A stretch of 64,000 bases of DNA, taken from contig JAGAXM010000019.1 of assembly GCA_017940895.1 (NCBI GenBank), forward strand, positions 37,673 through 101,672, given 5' to 3'. Under the pieces are notes generated by a model. The model saw nothing but the letters and a program-made list of their open reading frames with translations, ran no database searches and was not told the origin of the DNA. The translations under genes were made by a program, and so were the position numbers. Position 1 is the first letter of the stretch. Every line of letters starts with the position of its first letter. Positions 14,580 to 22,953 of the stretch are shown piece after piece. Source of the DNA: Clostridiales bacterium. GTDB taxonomy: Bacteria > Bacillota > Clostridia > Saccharofermentanales > Saccharofermentanaceae.

Positions 14580-15765
14580 GCTCAAGGTACTCCTTCTCTT
14601 CATAAGAAAGATTTCCGGATGCGATACCTATCAGGTGATCAGACCACTCGGCTGCAGTCTTACCGTTATAGATAACCGCATCAAATCCGTCTTTCATGAT
14701 TCTCTCTACCGCGTCCTGAACAGAAGACGCATCTTTTACTGATTCAAGCTCCTTATCAAGCAACGTCAGTGCGCTGTCAGAATATACGATACCTTTAACA
14801 AGTGCAACATAACCCAAAGCCTTCTTTACCGGCACCGCGTCAGCAACTCTGATCTCGATATATTTCTTCACGCGGAAGTGGAAGAATCCCATCGACATAA
14901 TGTGCTCGATATTCTTCGGATCTCTTCCTTCATTTACGAGATCGAGGGCAGTCTTGCTTCCAACGCCCCGGGTTACCCCATCCTCTGTATAAAGGATCAG
15001 AGGAACATTGCAGATTACCTCGGCCATCTTATCGTAGCCAAAGTCCTCATCGAATGAATGCGGAACAAATCCTGTTCTGTCAGGATCGATATCATCCCAC
15101 TGCTGGATTCTGTGAAGATGCTTCTTATCACCTGCTCCGGGCAATGTGGAGTCAGGATCGCTTTTATTCTCCATCAGGATCATCAGTACAGGACTTATCT
15201 TCTGGAGAACGCGAAGCTTTCTTACCATATCCTGCTCTGATGAATAATCAATGGAGATCTGCGTGGAACCCGAAGCTCTCATCATGTATTTGCCATACTT
15301 GCCGCTGGTCTTAAAGTAGTCATCCATGAAGATATATCTCTTCTTTGGAGACAAGGCGATATCATCAGGTGTGATGACGCCAAGTTCTACAAGAGGAAGG
15401 TTGCCTGCAGTTATAAAACGGTAACCCTTCTGTGCGAACAGAGGACTCCAAAGATCGATGAATTCATTATAGATCCTCCCAATCTCATGGATATCAGAAT
15501 ACGGATTGATGCTTATCTCGAACTGGCATGAAGGTTCCAGACTGGTAGTATATTCGTCTGCAATATAACCTACCGGATAGCCGTCCATGTATACAAGCTT
15601 CGCGCCGATCTTCTCACCGACTTCCCTGATCATGGAAGAGATCTCATGAAAGTCGATCTGAACACCTTTCTCATTAATGATAAAATGCTCGATCTCAAGA
15701 CCGAGCTTCTTTGTTGTTGTCTCACCGCTTCTGATGTAAGCAGATACATCACTTAACAAACTCAT
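14521..15765 (-). CDS. Glutamate-cysteine ligase family protein (GCS2/EgtA-like)
   Basis: 414 residues. LGLEIEHFI near 21-29 and SLEPSCQFEISINPY near 75-90 are the metal/ATP-binding strands of the GCS2 family; MRASGSTQISIDYSS and FFHFRVKKYIEIRVADA complete the active site. The enzyme should join glutamate and cysteine into gamma-glutamylcysteine with ATP. No glutathione synthetase or EgtB/EgtD gene is in view. It overlaps iscU by four bases (ATGA) and is followed by an EgtC-like amidotransferase, all in the iscS operon. Confidence 0.87.
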   Translation of the reverse strand: MSLLSDVSAYIRSGETTTKKLGLEIEHFIINEKGVQIDFHEISSMIREVGEKIGAKLVYMDGYPVGYIADEYTTSLEPSCQFEISINPYSDIHEIGRIYNEFIDLWSPLFAQKGYRFITAGNLPLVELGVITPDDIALSPKKRYIFMDDYFKTSGKYGKYMMRASGSTQISIDYSSEQDMVRKLRVLQKISPVLMILMENKSDPDSTLPGAGDKKHLHRIQQWDDIDPDRTGFVPHSFDEDFGYDKMAEVICNVPLILYTEDGVTRGVGSKTALDLVNEGRDPKNIEHIMSMGFFHFRVKKYIEIRVADAVPVKKALGYVALVKGIVYSDSALTLLDKELESVKDASSVQDAVERIMKDGFDAVIYNGKTAAEWSDHLIGIASGNLSYEEKEYLEHVRAFRSDSKAQDNGQRYA

Positions 15766-16142
15766 TTATCTTTACCATTCTCCTCGTAGTCTTTCAAAGC
15801 CGCTTCGATCGCTTCCTGCGCAAGTACCGAACAGTGCATCTTGTAGTCCGGCAGTCCGTCGAGTGCCTCGGCAACTGCCTGGTTGGTAAGCTTACGAGCT
15901 TCCTCTACGGGCTTGCCCTTGATAAGCTCCGTCGCCATCGAGCTTGATGCGATCGCACTGCCGCAGCCGAATGTCTCGAACTTAACATCCTCAACGATGT
16001 CGTTCTCGATCTTAAGATACATCTTCATGATGTCTCCGCACTTCGCGTTACCGACCGTGCCGACGCCGTTCGCGTCCTCGAGTACGCCTACGTTTCTGGG
16101 ATTTCTGAAGTGGTCCATTACCTTTTCGCTGTATAAAGCCAT
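15762..16142 (-). CDS. iscU: Fe-S cluster assembly scaffold IscU/NifU-like
   Basis: 126 residues from the ATG at 16142; the longer frame runs back into iscS. The three cluster-binding cysteines are C35 (NAKCGD), C60 (FGCGSAIA) and C104 (MHCSVLA), with D37 beside the first. It receives sulfur from IscS and iron, builds an Fe-S cluster and passes it on. It starts 13 bases after iscS and overlaps the ligase gene by ATGA. This NifU-type scaffold paired with a NifS/IscS is the common minimal assembly set in Clostridia. Confidence 0.93.
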   Translation of the reverse strand: MALYSEKVMDHFRNPRNVGVLEDANGVGTVGNAKCGDIMKMYLKIENDIVEDVKFETFGCGSAIASSSMATELIKGKPVEEARKLTNQAVAEALDGLPDYKMHCSVLAQEAIEAALKDYEENGKDK

Positions 16143-16155
16143 GTTAGTGTCCTCC

Positions 16156-17340
16156 TTAAAGAATGAATGCTGTCTTGCCTGCGACGAGGTCGCGCCATAC
16201 GGGTGAGAAGCCGCGCAGGTACTCGACGACTTCCTTGACCGACTTAACGATGTAGTCCGCATCCTCGTCCGTGATGTCCTCGCCTAAACTGAGTCTCAGC
16301 GAACCGTGAGCAACGTCATGCACGCGGCCGATCGCAAGAAGAACGTGTGAAGGATCGAGAGAGCCCGATGTGCACGCGCTTCCGGATGAAGCTGCGATGC
16401 CCTTGTCGTCGAGAAGAAGCAGCAGGGACTCGCCCTCGATGCCCTCGAAACAGAAGTTGATATTGCTCGGAACGCGGCTTACCGCATCGCCGTTCAAAGC
16501 GGAGTGAGGGATCTCGCTCAAGCCCGCGATAATGCGGTCTCTTACGGGTGTGAGCTTCGCCTTGTAGTCATTAAGATTAGCGACGGACTCCTTAAGCGCA
16601 GTCGCCATGGAAGCAATGCCGGGAACGTTCTCGGTACCCGCTCTCTTGCCTCTTTCCTGAGCGCCGCCCTCGATCAGGTTCGTGAGCGCGATGCCCTTCT
16701 TAACGTAGAGGAAACCCGTTCCCTTGGGTCCGTGGAACTTGTGTCCGGAAGCCGAGAGCATATCGATGTTGTCCTCTTCGACATTTACCTTAATATGTCC
16801 TACAGCCTGCACCGCATCGGTGTGGAAGATGACGCCGTGCTTACGGCAAATCGCGCCGATCTCACGGATGGGCTGGATTGTTCCGATCTCGTTGTTCGCA
16901 TACATGACGGTAACAAGCGCGGTGTCCTCGCGGATCGCATTCTCGACTTCCTCGGGTCTTACGAGGCCGTTCTCATGCACGTCGAGAAGCGTTACCTCGA
17001 AGCCTTCCTTCTCGAGCTTCTTCAATGTGTGAAGGATCGCGTGATGCTCGAACTTGGTCGAGATGATGTGCTTCTTATTCTTTCTCGCGCCGATCGCTGC
17101 TGCCGAGATCAATGCCTGGTTGTCTGCCTCGGAGCCGCCCGAAGTGAAGATTATCTCCTTCGCGGTCGCACCGATGGCCTCTGCGACGTCTGCTCTTGCC
17201 TGCTCGAGTACTTCCTTTGCTTCCTGTCCGAAGCTATAAAGGCTCGAGGGATTTCCGTATGTTGTGCCGATAAGTTCGGTTAATGTTTTTACAGCCGCTT
17301 CACTCATCTTGGTTGTCGCGGCATTATCTGCGTAGATCAC
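16156..17340 (-). CDS. iscS: Cysteine desulfurase (NifS/IscS)
   Basis: 394 residues from a GTG at 17340 with GGGGAG ten bases before it. K201 in SASGHKFHGPKG carries PLP; C323 in SSGSACTSGSLDPSHVL is the sulfur-accepting Cys on the mobile loop, of the long-loop IscS/NifS class. The enzyme takes sulfur from cysteine for Fe-S clusters and, with MnmA (gene at 40724), tRNA thiolation. It heads a four-gene operon from a promoter overlapping a candidate Rrf2 operator and diverges from the Rrf2 gene. Confidence 0.94.
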   Translation of the reverse strand: MIYADNAATTKMSEAAVKTLTELIGTTYGNPSSLYSFGQEAKEVLEQARADVAEAIGATAKEIIFTSGGSEADNQALISAAAIGARKNKKHIISTKFEHHAILHTLKKLEKEGFEVTLLDVHENGLVRPEEVENAIREDTALVTVMYANNEIGTIQPIREIGAICRKHGVIFHTDAVQAVGHIKVNVEEDNIDMLSASGHKFHGPKGTGFLYVKKGIALTNLIEGGAQERGKRAGTENVPGIASMATALKESVANLNDYKAKLTPVRDRIIAGLSEIPHSALNGDAVSRVPSNINFCFEGIEGESLLLLLDDKGIAASSGSACTSGSLDPSHVLLAIGRVHDVAHGSLRLSLGEDITDEDADYIVKSVKEVVEYLRGFSPVWRDLVAGKTAFIL

Positions 17341-17377
17341 TGTTTTATTCTCCCCTGCGTGTAAATATAACGTCGTT

Positions 17378-17410
17378 ATAATATTCCCTCTTTCCTACTA
17401 TGTCAATAGG
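17378..17410 (-). promoter_or_regulatory. iscS-operon promoter with Rrf2-type operator
   Basis: Minus strand: TTGACA (17401-17406), 17 bases, TATTAT (17378-17383). Overlapped by CCTATT-GACAT-AGTAGG (17394-17410). Confidence 0.82.
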
Positions 17411-17416
17411 TTTTAC

Positions 17417-17449
17417 TTGATTTACCCTACTAACTATGGGTATAATAGG
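17417..17449 (+). promoter_or_regulatory. rrf2/iscR promoter with widely spaced half-sites
   Basis: Plus strand: TTGATT (17417-17422), 18 bases, TATAAT (17441-17446). CCTACT (17426-17431) and AATAGG (17444-17449) are the same half-sites as at the other promoters but 12 bases apart. Autoregulation is likely. Confidence 0.65.
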
Positions 17450-17483
17450 TAAAAGTTTCATGGAAGTATAAATGGAGAATGTT

Positions 17484-17879
17484 ATGATCTCTACAAAAGG
17501 AAGATACGCGCTTCGCGTAATGCTCGATCTGGCGCAGAACAACGACGGCAATTATGTCCCTCTTAAGGACATCGCCGAGCGTCAGGAGATATCGAAGAAA
17601 TACCTTGAGATAATCGTAAAAGAGATGGTCGCGGGCGGACTCATAGTAGGCGCGTCCGGCAAAGGCGGCGGCTATAAATTATTAAGAAAGCCCGAAGAAT
17701 ACACCGTCGGCGAGATCCTCGAACTCATGGAAGGAACCCTCTCCCCCGTCGCGTGCCTCGCCGACAAAGACTTCGACTGCTCGCGCCGTAAAGAATGTCT
17801 CACACTTCCCATGTGGAAAGAGTTCGACGAGATCGTACACAACTATTTCTATAACAAGAAACTTACAGACTTACTGTGA
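17484..17879 (+). CDS. Rrf2-family transcription regulator, IscR-like
   Basis: 131 residues from the ATG at 17484 (GGAG seven bases upstream), giving the canonical MISTKGRYALRVMLDLA start; an ATG four codons earlier lacks a site. A winged helix fills 1-75, with IAERQEISKKYLEIIVKEMV as recognition helix region. Three cysteines, C91, C99 and C105, sit where IscR binds its 2Fe-2S cluster, which CymR-type proteins lack. It therefore probably senses Fe-S status. Its divergent position from iscS and the shared inverted repeats make it the likely regulator of isc, metQ and metB operons. Confidence 0.9.
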   Translation: MISTKGRYALRVMLDLAQNNDGNYVPLKDIAERQEISKKYLEIIVKEMVAGGLIVGASGKGGGYKLLRKPEEYTVGEILELMEGTLSPVACLADKDFDCSRRKECLTLPMWKEFDEIVHNYFYNKKLTDLL

Positions 17880-19136
17880 CAGCGGCAGCGTAACTGCGAA
17901 AACGATCTGCTTATCACTCTTCTTATGCGCGCTGATATTGCCTCCGTGCGCGTCAGCAGTGGCTTTCGCGGTGGCAAGACCGATGCCGTAGCCTCCCTTA
18001 TCCGAGTTGCGTGAAGCATCCGCTCTGTAGAACCTGTCGAAAAGCTTTTCGAGCATGTCTTCTTCCAAAAAATCCGCAGTGCTGTTGCCGACTTCGAGCA
18101 CGGCCAGCCTGTCCTCCGCGCGGCAGGAGACGTCTATCTTCCCGCCCTCGGGGCTGTACTTGACCGCGTTGTCCAGAAGGATCGAGACGAGCGTCCTTAA
18201 CGCGTCCGCGTCGCCTTCAGTCTTCACGTTGCCCGCGCAGCTTAAGACGAACTCCTTGTCGTCCGATGCCGCGATGGACTTAAACGAATTTACCTGCTCC
18301 GCGACTATCTGCGCGAGGTCGACCTTGCCGAGATTCAGAGACTTCTTGCCCTCTTCCATCTTCGACAGTCTTATAAGATCGTTGGTGAGTGCCGAGAGCC
18401 TCCTGGTCTGCGTCTTAATGTCCGTGACCCACTCGTTGTCTTCGCCGAGTTCCGTCATAAGCACGTCGGCGTCCGCGTTGATTATCGCGAGCGGGGTCTT
18501 GATCTCGTGACCCGCGTCTGTGATGAATCTCTTCTGCTTCTCGTAGCTGTCCGCGACGGGCTTGACCGCCTTACCCGACACAATAACGGCAGCGATGCTG
18601 ATTATCACGAGGCAGCCGAGCGAGAAAAGGATGCTGTATTTTAAGAAGTTTCTGAAGTTATTAAGTCCCGGGCCGCAGTCGATGAGCACCACCAGTGTGC
18701 TGCCGTTCTGTGTTTGCTTAATATATCTGCAGTCGCCGATGAAGCCGCGCTCTTTGCCAAGACTCAGAACTTGCTGCGCATATCCTTCCATAGTATCGTT
18801 CGCGAACATGCTGTTCCAGGAAGTGAACGAATCTATACGGTTGCCGTCAGCGTCGTAGACCGCACTGTATGTGTTGGTCTCGGGCATAAACATCGGCCTC
18901 ATGATGACACGGTCATCCGGCGGAGGCTGTCCGTTCGGATCCGGCATCTGCGCGTCCTCGGGAAGCTCGGGTACATCTGCCATGCCGGAAGTGCTGAACA
19001 TGTCGAGTTCGCGGTCGGCGTCAGATACCACTCGCCTGTAGTTTACGATGTTGATCGTGCCGATGAGCACCACGAGGATCAGCAGCGCGGAAAGTATAAC
19101 CGAGATGGCGAATCTGAATCTTAGTTTCTTAATCAT
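17871..19136 (-). CDS. Sensor histidine kinase
   Basis: 421 residues. A membrane helix at about 10-30, a short outside domain to about 165, a second helix near 170-190, then a HisKA domain with H-box DAGHEIKTPL and a HATPase with LLDNAVKYSPEGG, FYRADASR and GGYGIGLATAKA. The outside domain contains a Pro/Asp-rich stretch (PDPNGQPPPDDR) much like the tail of the carbohydrate-binding lipoprotein encoded at 19841. The gene overlaps the response regulator by 8 bases and the convergent rrf2 gene by 9 bases. Ligand unknown. Confidence 0.92.
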   Translation of the reverse strand: MIKKLRFRFAISVILSALLILVVLIGTINIVNYRRVVSDADRELDMFSTSGMADVPELPEDAQMPDPNGQPPPDDRVIMRPMFMPETNTYSAVYDADGNRIDSFTSWNSMFANDTMEGYAQQVLSLGKERGFIGDCRYIKQTQNGSTLVVLIDCGPGLNNFRNFLKYSILFSLGCLVIISIAAVIVSGKAVKPVADSYEKQKRFITDAGHEIKTPLAIINADADVLMTELGEDNEWVTDIKTQTRRLSALTNDLIRLSKMEEGKKSLNLGKVDLAQIVAEQVNSFKSIAASDDKEFVLSCAGNVKTEGDADALRTLVSILLDNAVKYSPEGGKIDVSCRAEDRLAVLEVGNSTADFLEEDMLEKLFDRFYRADASRNSDKGGYGIGLATAKATADAHGGNISAHKKSDKQIVFAVTLPLSQ

Positions 19137-19806
19137 TATCCTGCTCCAGCGTGTAGCCTGCGTTGCGCGTTGCCTTTATCCTCACATTCGAGCCGACCTG
19201 CACGAGCTTCCTTCTAAGGTACGACAGGTTCGTCCACACGATGCTTACATCGCCGTCGAAGTCCAGTCCCCACACCTTGTCAAAAAGCTTCTCCGAAGAC
19301 ATAAGCACACCGGGGTTCGCCATGAGATATTCAAGAAGCTGGAACTCCTTGGCAGGAAGTCCGATGCTGCCCGCGGGTCCTTTAAGCTCGAAGTTTCCAC
19401 GGTTAAGTTCTATGTTGCCGAATCTTAATGTGTTGTCGACCGTGGCTGTCGCAGTCCTTGTAAGTACGCGGATCCTCGCAAGCAGTTCCTTGCTTTCGAA
19501 AGGCTTCGTGAGATAGTCGTTCGCGCCCAAGTCCAGGCCTTCCACCTTATCGTCCACCTGCGATCTTGCCGTGAGCATCATGACCGGTATGGTAATGCCC
19601 TGCGCACGTATCTGCTTTACAACCTCGAAGCCGTCCATCTTGGGCATCATGACATCCAATATCGCGAGGTCGTAGTCACCCGTCTTAATGTAAGAAAGCG
19701 CTTCCTCACCGTCAAAGACCGCATCTACCGAGTAGTTATTCTTCGTAAGAATAACCGTAAGGGCTTTGGACATAGACTTCTCGTCTTCGGCAAGGAGGAT
19801 GCGCAT
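19129..19806 (-). CDS. OmpR-family response regulator
   Basis: 225 residues. Receiver domain 1-115 with acidic pocket (AEDE), phosphorylated Asp in LAILDVMMPKMDG and conserved LTARS and KPF. The C-terminal winged helix has LPAKEFQLLEYLMANPG and SIVWTNLSYLRRKL. It is the partner of the kinase downstream. TTAAGGT direct repeats 11 bases apart at the promoter of the next gene (20899-20916) look like its binding site. Confidence 0.93.
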   Translation of the reverse strand: MRILLAEDEKSMSKALTVILTKNNYSVDAVFDGEEALSYIKTGDYDLAILDVMMPKMDGFEVVKQIRAQGITIPVMMLTARSQVDDKVEGLDLGANDYLTKPFESKELLARIRVLTRTATATVDNTLRFGNIELNRGNFELKGPAGSIGLPAKEFQLLEYLMANPGVLMSSEKLFDKVWGLDFDGDVSIVWTNLSYLRRKLVQVGSNVRIKATRNAGYTLEQDND

Positions 19807-19840
19807 GAGTGACCTTCTTTCTTTTTATGAATCAATTATC

Positions 19841-20854
19841 TCACATTTCGGGCGGCTCGGGAGGCTGCTGACCGTCAGGAAGATCAGAAGGATCGAAGCC
19901 TTCCGGAAGTTCCGGGCGCTCTCCGTCCGGCATATCGGGAGGAGTCATTCCGTCAGGCTGAAAGTCGCCGTCGGGCGGTGTCATACCCTCGAACTGATTC
20001 GTGATCTGATCGACTTCTTCTCCGTTAATTATCAGCGTGCCGCCGTTAACGACTGCAGTGCCGTCATAATCTATCGCAGACTGCGCGTTAATGGATATTG
20101 TGCCGCCGTTGATCGTGATGTCGCCGTTCGAATCAATACCGTCCGTATCTCCGTCTGCCATCGTGATACTGATGTTGCCTCCGTTGATGATGAGATAAGG
20201 CGTAAACTCATCTGTCTTGTCGGAAGCGTTGATACCGTCGTCACTCGCGGTTATCGTGATGTTGCCGTCATTAATAACGAGCCCTGTCGCCTCGAGTCCT
20301 TCTTCCGCATCTATAACAAACACGCCGGACTCTATCGTAAGTGTGCGGTTAGCGCGGATTCCCTTGCCGGCTGTCGCCGTGAGGCTTAAAGTTCCGTCGC
20401 CGTCGATAACAATGTCCCCCTCTGAGTAGATAAGCGCATCGGGATCGTCATCATTTTCTTCAACGAACTCGCCGCCGTTAACAAGTGTATTCTCGCCTTC
20501 AAGCGTGATCGTTACCGTACCTTCGGACTGTATCCAAATTGCAGCCGAATCCTGATTCCCGATAGTAACTTCGTTGAGGATCAGATCAACATCGTCCTCT
20601 GTAACGATTACGATCTGTCCGTCCGAAGTCTGTCCCGTGATCTCATAAGTTCCGCCCGCATCGATCGTGACCGTATCGGCTTCATCGTTCAGATTTATCG
20701 ATACACCTGAGATCTGTGAGGTTTCCGTTCCCCCCGCAGTCTCTTCTTCTGTCTGTGCGATCTCATTCTGTGCTACGCAGCCTACTGCACCTGCTATAAA
20801 TGCGGTTACCAATACAAATGCTATTACTTTATCTTTTGATCTTAAGTCTTTCAT
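19841..20854 (-). CDS. Beta-helix carbohydrate-binding lipoprotein (Cthe_2159-like)
   Basis: 337 residues. A lipoprotein signal ends at AGAVGC (C26). Residues 55-275 show repeated short strands with DG/NG turns (IVIDGDGTLSLTA, LVINDGNITITAS, ITINGGTISINA), the pattern of right-handed beta-helix proteins related to the polygalacturonate-binding Cthe_2159. The last 60 residues are rich in P, D, G and E (MTPPDMPDGERPELPEG). It probably binds polysaccharide at the cell surface. A two-component pair lies directly downstream in the same orientation. Confidence 0.82.
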   Translation of the reverse strand: MKDLRSKDKVIAFVLVTAFIAGAVGCVAQNEIAQTEEETAGGTETSQISGVSINLNDEADTVTIDAGGTYEITGQTSDGQIVIVTEDDVDLILNEVTIGNQDSAAIWIQSEGTVTITLEGENTLVNGGEFVEENDDDPDALIYSEGDIVIDGDGTLSLTATAGKGIRANRTLTIESGVFVIDAEEGLEATGLVINDGNITITASDDGINASDKTDEFTPYLIINGGNISITMADGDTDGIDSNGDITINGGTISINAQSAIDYDGTAVVNGGTLIINGEEVDQITNQFEGMTPPDGDFQPDGMTPPDMPDGERPELPEGFDPSDLPDGQQPPEPPEM

Positions 20855-20884
20855 CTCTCTGTCCCCCTGCTTTAAGTTAACCCC

Positions 20885-20916
20885 ATTATGAGGGGGTTAC
20901 CTTAAATCAACCTTAA
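20885..20916 (-). promoter_or_regulatory. Candidate activated promoter with OmpR-type direct repeats
   Basis: Minus strand: TTAAGGT repeated with an 11-base period (20910-20916 and 20899-20905), ending eight bases before CATAAT (20885-20890). The repeats replace a -35 box, as at promoters activated by OmpR/PhoB-type regulators. Confidence 0.68.
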
Positions 20917-20930
20917 GGACAGAAATTTTT

Positions 20931-21548
20931 TTACTTGTAGTCGTCGACGTCGAATTTTCTGTCTTTGAAGTAGAAGTCGCGGTCCTCTTCCGTGATGTAG
21001 CGGAGGACTCTGGCGGGGTTGCCGACCGCGATGGCGTTCTCGGGGATGTCCTTGGTTACGACCGAGCCCGCGCCGATGACCGCGTTGTTGCCGATGGTGA
21101 CGCCGGGCATGACGCAGACGCTGCCGCCGATCCAGACGTTGTCACCTATCGTGATGTCGATGCCGTACTCGTATCCGGAATTTCGCGAATCCGGGTGCAG
21201 CGGGTGACCCGCGGTGTAAAGGCCGACGTTGGGCGCGATCTGCACGTTGTTGCCGATCCTGACCTTGCCCACGTCAAGCACCACGAAATTAAAGTTGGCA
21301 AAGAAGTTGTCCCCGATCTCAATGTTGTAACCGTAGTCGCAGCGGAACGGCTTCTCTATATTAAAGTAGCCGCCTCCGACCTTACCGAGGATCTCCTCTT
21401 TAAGGAACTTCAGCGACTCTTCCTCCTCATCGGGAGACATGTTATTGAATTTATATATCTTCTTTCTGCACTCGAGTCTGTCCTCGGCAAGCCCGTCCAT
21501 CCAGGCCTTGTAAGGAAGATTCGCCGCCATTCTTTCGCGCATGTTCAT
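20931..21548 (-). CDS. Sugar O-acetyltransferase (maltose acetyltransferase/NodL type)
   Basis: 205 residues, the usual length. An N-terminal helical Mac domain (residues 3-60) precedes a left-handed beta-helix built of hexapeptide repeats (IGDNFFANFN, IGNNVQIAPN, IGDNVWIGGSVCVMPGVTIGNN, given here in part). TAGHPLHPDSR contains the catalytic His. The C-terminus has AVGNPARVLR. It acetylates a sugar hydroxyl from acetyl-CoA. AGGAGG precedes the start by eight bases. A small gap separates it from the flavoprotein gene; neighbours do not reveal the sugar. Confidence 0.9.
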   Translation of the reverse strand: MNMRERMAANLPYKAWMDGLAEDRLECRKKIYKFNNMSPDEEEESLKFLKEEILGKVGGGYFNIEKPFRCDYGYNIEIGDNFFANFNFVVLDVGKVRIGNNVQIAPNVGLYTAGHPLHPDSRNSGYEYGIDITIGDNVWIGGSVCVMPGVTIGNNAVIGAGSVVTKDIPENAIAVGNPARVLRYITEEDRDFYFKDRKFDVDDYK

Positions 21549-21602
21549 GTGAATTACCTCCTGTGAGTGCTTCTCATATTATAACGCAGCGGGCGAAGGT
21601 GG

Positions 21603-22322
21603 TTACGCTCTCCAGGGTCTCTTGCTGTCGAGCCAGCCGTTCGCCTTCCAATACTTGAAGTCCGTGTACTCCGGATCCTGCTTGCCGAGGTTCGTCTGAA
21701 GCATTCTTACAATGTAGAACTTTGCCTTGACAGGAAGCTTGGTACGAGCGGGCTTGCTGTAATCGACTGAAGCCATTTTGCGAGCCGCCGCCTGTACCTT
21801 GGATGTCATCTCCGCCGTCTTCTTCGCAGGCATCTTATTCCAGTCGATCTCGCTCATGAGCTTAAAGCTGATGCATCTGATGTCGCTTACACCCCACCAC
21901 GACAGGCTGTCCCTGATATCTTTTGCCGAGGACTTCTCGCCCGAACCCAAACACTGTGTAATGATGACCGCTCGCTTGCCGAACATCTCTTTCGCGGGCC
22001 TGTGCGGCATCCATCTGTATCCGAAATGATCGAGCATCGCTTTCATAGCACCCGTGCAGTGGAAGACATATGCTGGTGACGTGAATACAAGAAGGTCAGC
22101 CTCGAGCAACGCCTTCTCGATCTTCTGAACATATGGCGCATCCTTACACAGATCCTGGCGGGTTCTGAAGCACTGTGTACAGCCGCAGCAAAATCCGGGC
22201 AGATCGCGGGGAAGATAGAATTCCGTTATCTCGGCTTTACTCTGAAACTGCCCGAGGAAGATCTCCTTGAGTCTGTATGTAACGCCCTTTTTCTCTGTGC
22301 CGTTTATAACCGTTATCTTCAT
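21603..22322 (-). CDS. Flavodoxin-family NAD(P)H-dependent oxidoreductase
   Basis: 239 residues from the ATG at 22322, which overlaps the TetR gene's stop (ATGA). MKITVINGTEKKGVTYRL is the FMN phosphate loop, and FTSPAYVFHCTGAMKAMLDHFG the second flavin loop. CCGCTQCFRTRQDLC holds several Cys, as in iron-sulfur flavoprotein-like reductases; whether a cluster is bound is unclear. Coupled to a TetR repressor, it may be a stress- or quinone-inducible reductase. Confidence 0.83.
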   Translation of the reverse strand: MKITVINGTEKKGVTYRLKEIFLGQFQSKAEITEFYLPRDLPGFCCGCTQCFRTRQDLCKDAPYVQKIEKALLEADLLVFTSPAYVFHCTGAMKAMLDHFGYRWMPHRPAKEMFGKRAVIITQCLGSGEKSSAKDIRDSLSWWGVSDIRCISFKLMSEIDWNKMPAKKTAEMTSKVQAAARKMASVDYSKPARTKLPVKAKFYIVRMLQTNLGKQDPEYTDFKYWKANGWLDSKRPWRA

Positions 22323-22939
22323 GCTATCGTCCTCCCGTAAAGTTTGTCGAACTGTCTTAAGTGTTCCTCGAGTGTTTTGAGCGCTTCCTTTTCGCGCTTC
22401 GGCTCGCGGTCGCATACCGTAAGCAGCAGGTATATCGGCGCGTAGAAGTGAAGCGTCATTATGGGTACGTTGTCGGTGACGAGCACGCCCTGCGCGACCA
22501 TGAGTCCCAGGAGCATTCCCTGATACGAAAGCGGCATGTCGTAGTACTGACTCTGGTAGACTGCCGCGAGGTCCTTGTCGTGGAACTGCTCGATAGTGAG
22601 CATCTTACGAAAACGCTTGGTGTAGTCGTCGTGGAGGTAGTACAGGAACAGGCTCTTGCCGAGCTCGATCATGCTCTCCTCATTCATGTTCTTGTAGATG
22701 TCAGCGTCCTTGGTCGGATCCATCCCGTTGATGTTAAGCGAGCCCGCCTGCTCCATGAAGCGGTTGTTCATCTCATCGATGATCGCGTCGAAGATCGCCT
22801 GCTTGTTCTTGTAGTGCTTATAAAGCGACGGCGCCTTGATGCCGACCCGCTCGGCTATATCGTTGACGTAAACGTTCGCGTAACCTTTCTCGGAGAATAG
22901 TGTCAGTGCTTCGTCTAATATTCTGTGCTTCGTGTCCAT
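22319..22939 (-). CDS. TetR/AcrR-family repressor
   Basis: 206 residues. The N-terminal HTH is clear: ILDEALTLFSEKGYANVYVNDIAERVGIKAPSLYKHYKNK, read in part as VNDIAERVGIKAPSLYKHY. The rest is an all-helical ligand-binding domain. It is translationally coupled to the flavoprotein gene downstream. Two perfect palindromes at its promoter (22954-22997) are the likely operators, so it should repress itself and the reductase until a ligand binds. Confidence 0.92.
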   Translation of the reverse strand: MDTKHRILDEALTLFSEKGYANVYVNDIAERVGIKAPSLYKHYKNKQAIFDAIIDEMNNRFMEQAGSLNINGMDPTKDADIYKNMNEESMIELGKSLFLYYLHDDYTKRFRKMLTIEQFHDKDLAAVYQSQYYDMPLSYQGMLLGLMVAQGVLVTDNVPIMTLHFYAPIYLLLTVCDREPKREKEALKTLEEHLRQFDKLYGRTIA

Positions 22940-22953
22940 GAGTCACCTCAGTT

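Noticed and set aside
13821..14603. Earlier ATG at 14603 as start of the class II amidotransferase
   Set aside because: It would add eight residues before the Cys that must be N-terminal for catalysis; the start at 14579 gives Met-Cys.
16504..17283. 259-codon plus-strand frame opposite iscS
   Set aside because: It mirrors a clear iscS gene with PLP Lys and active-site Cys; composition is that of an antisense shadow.
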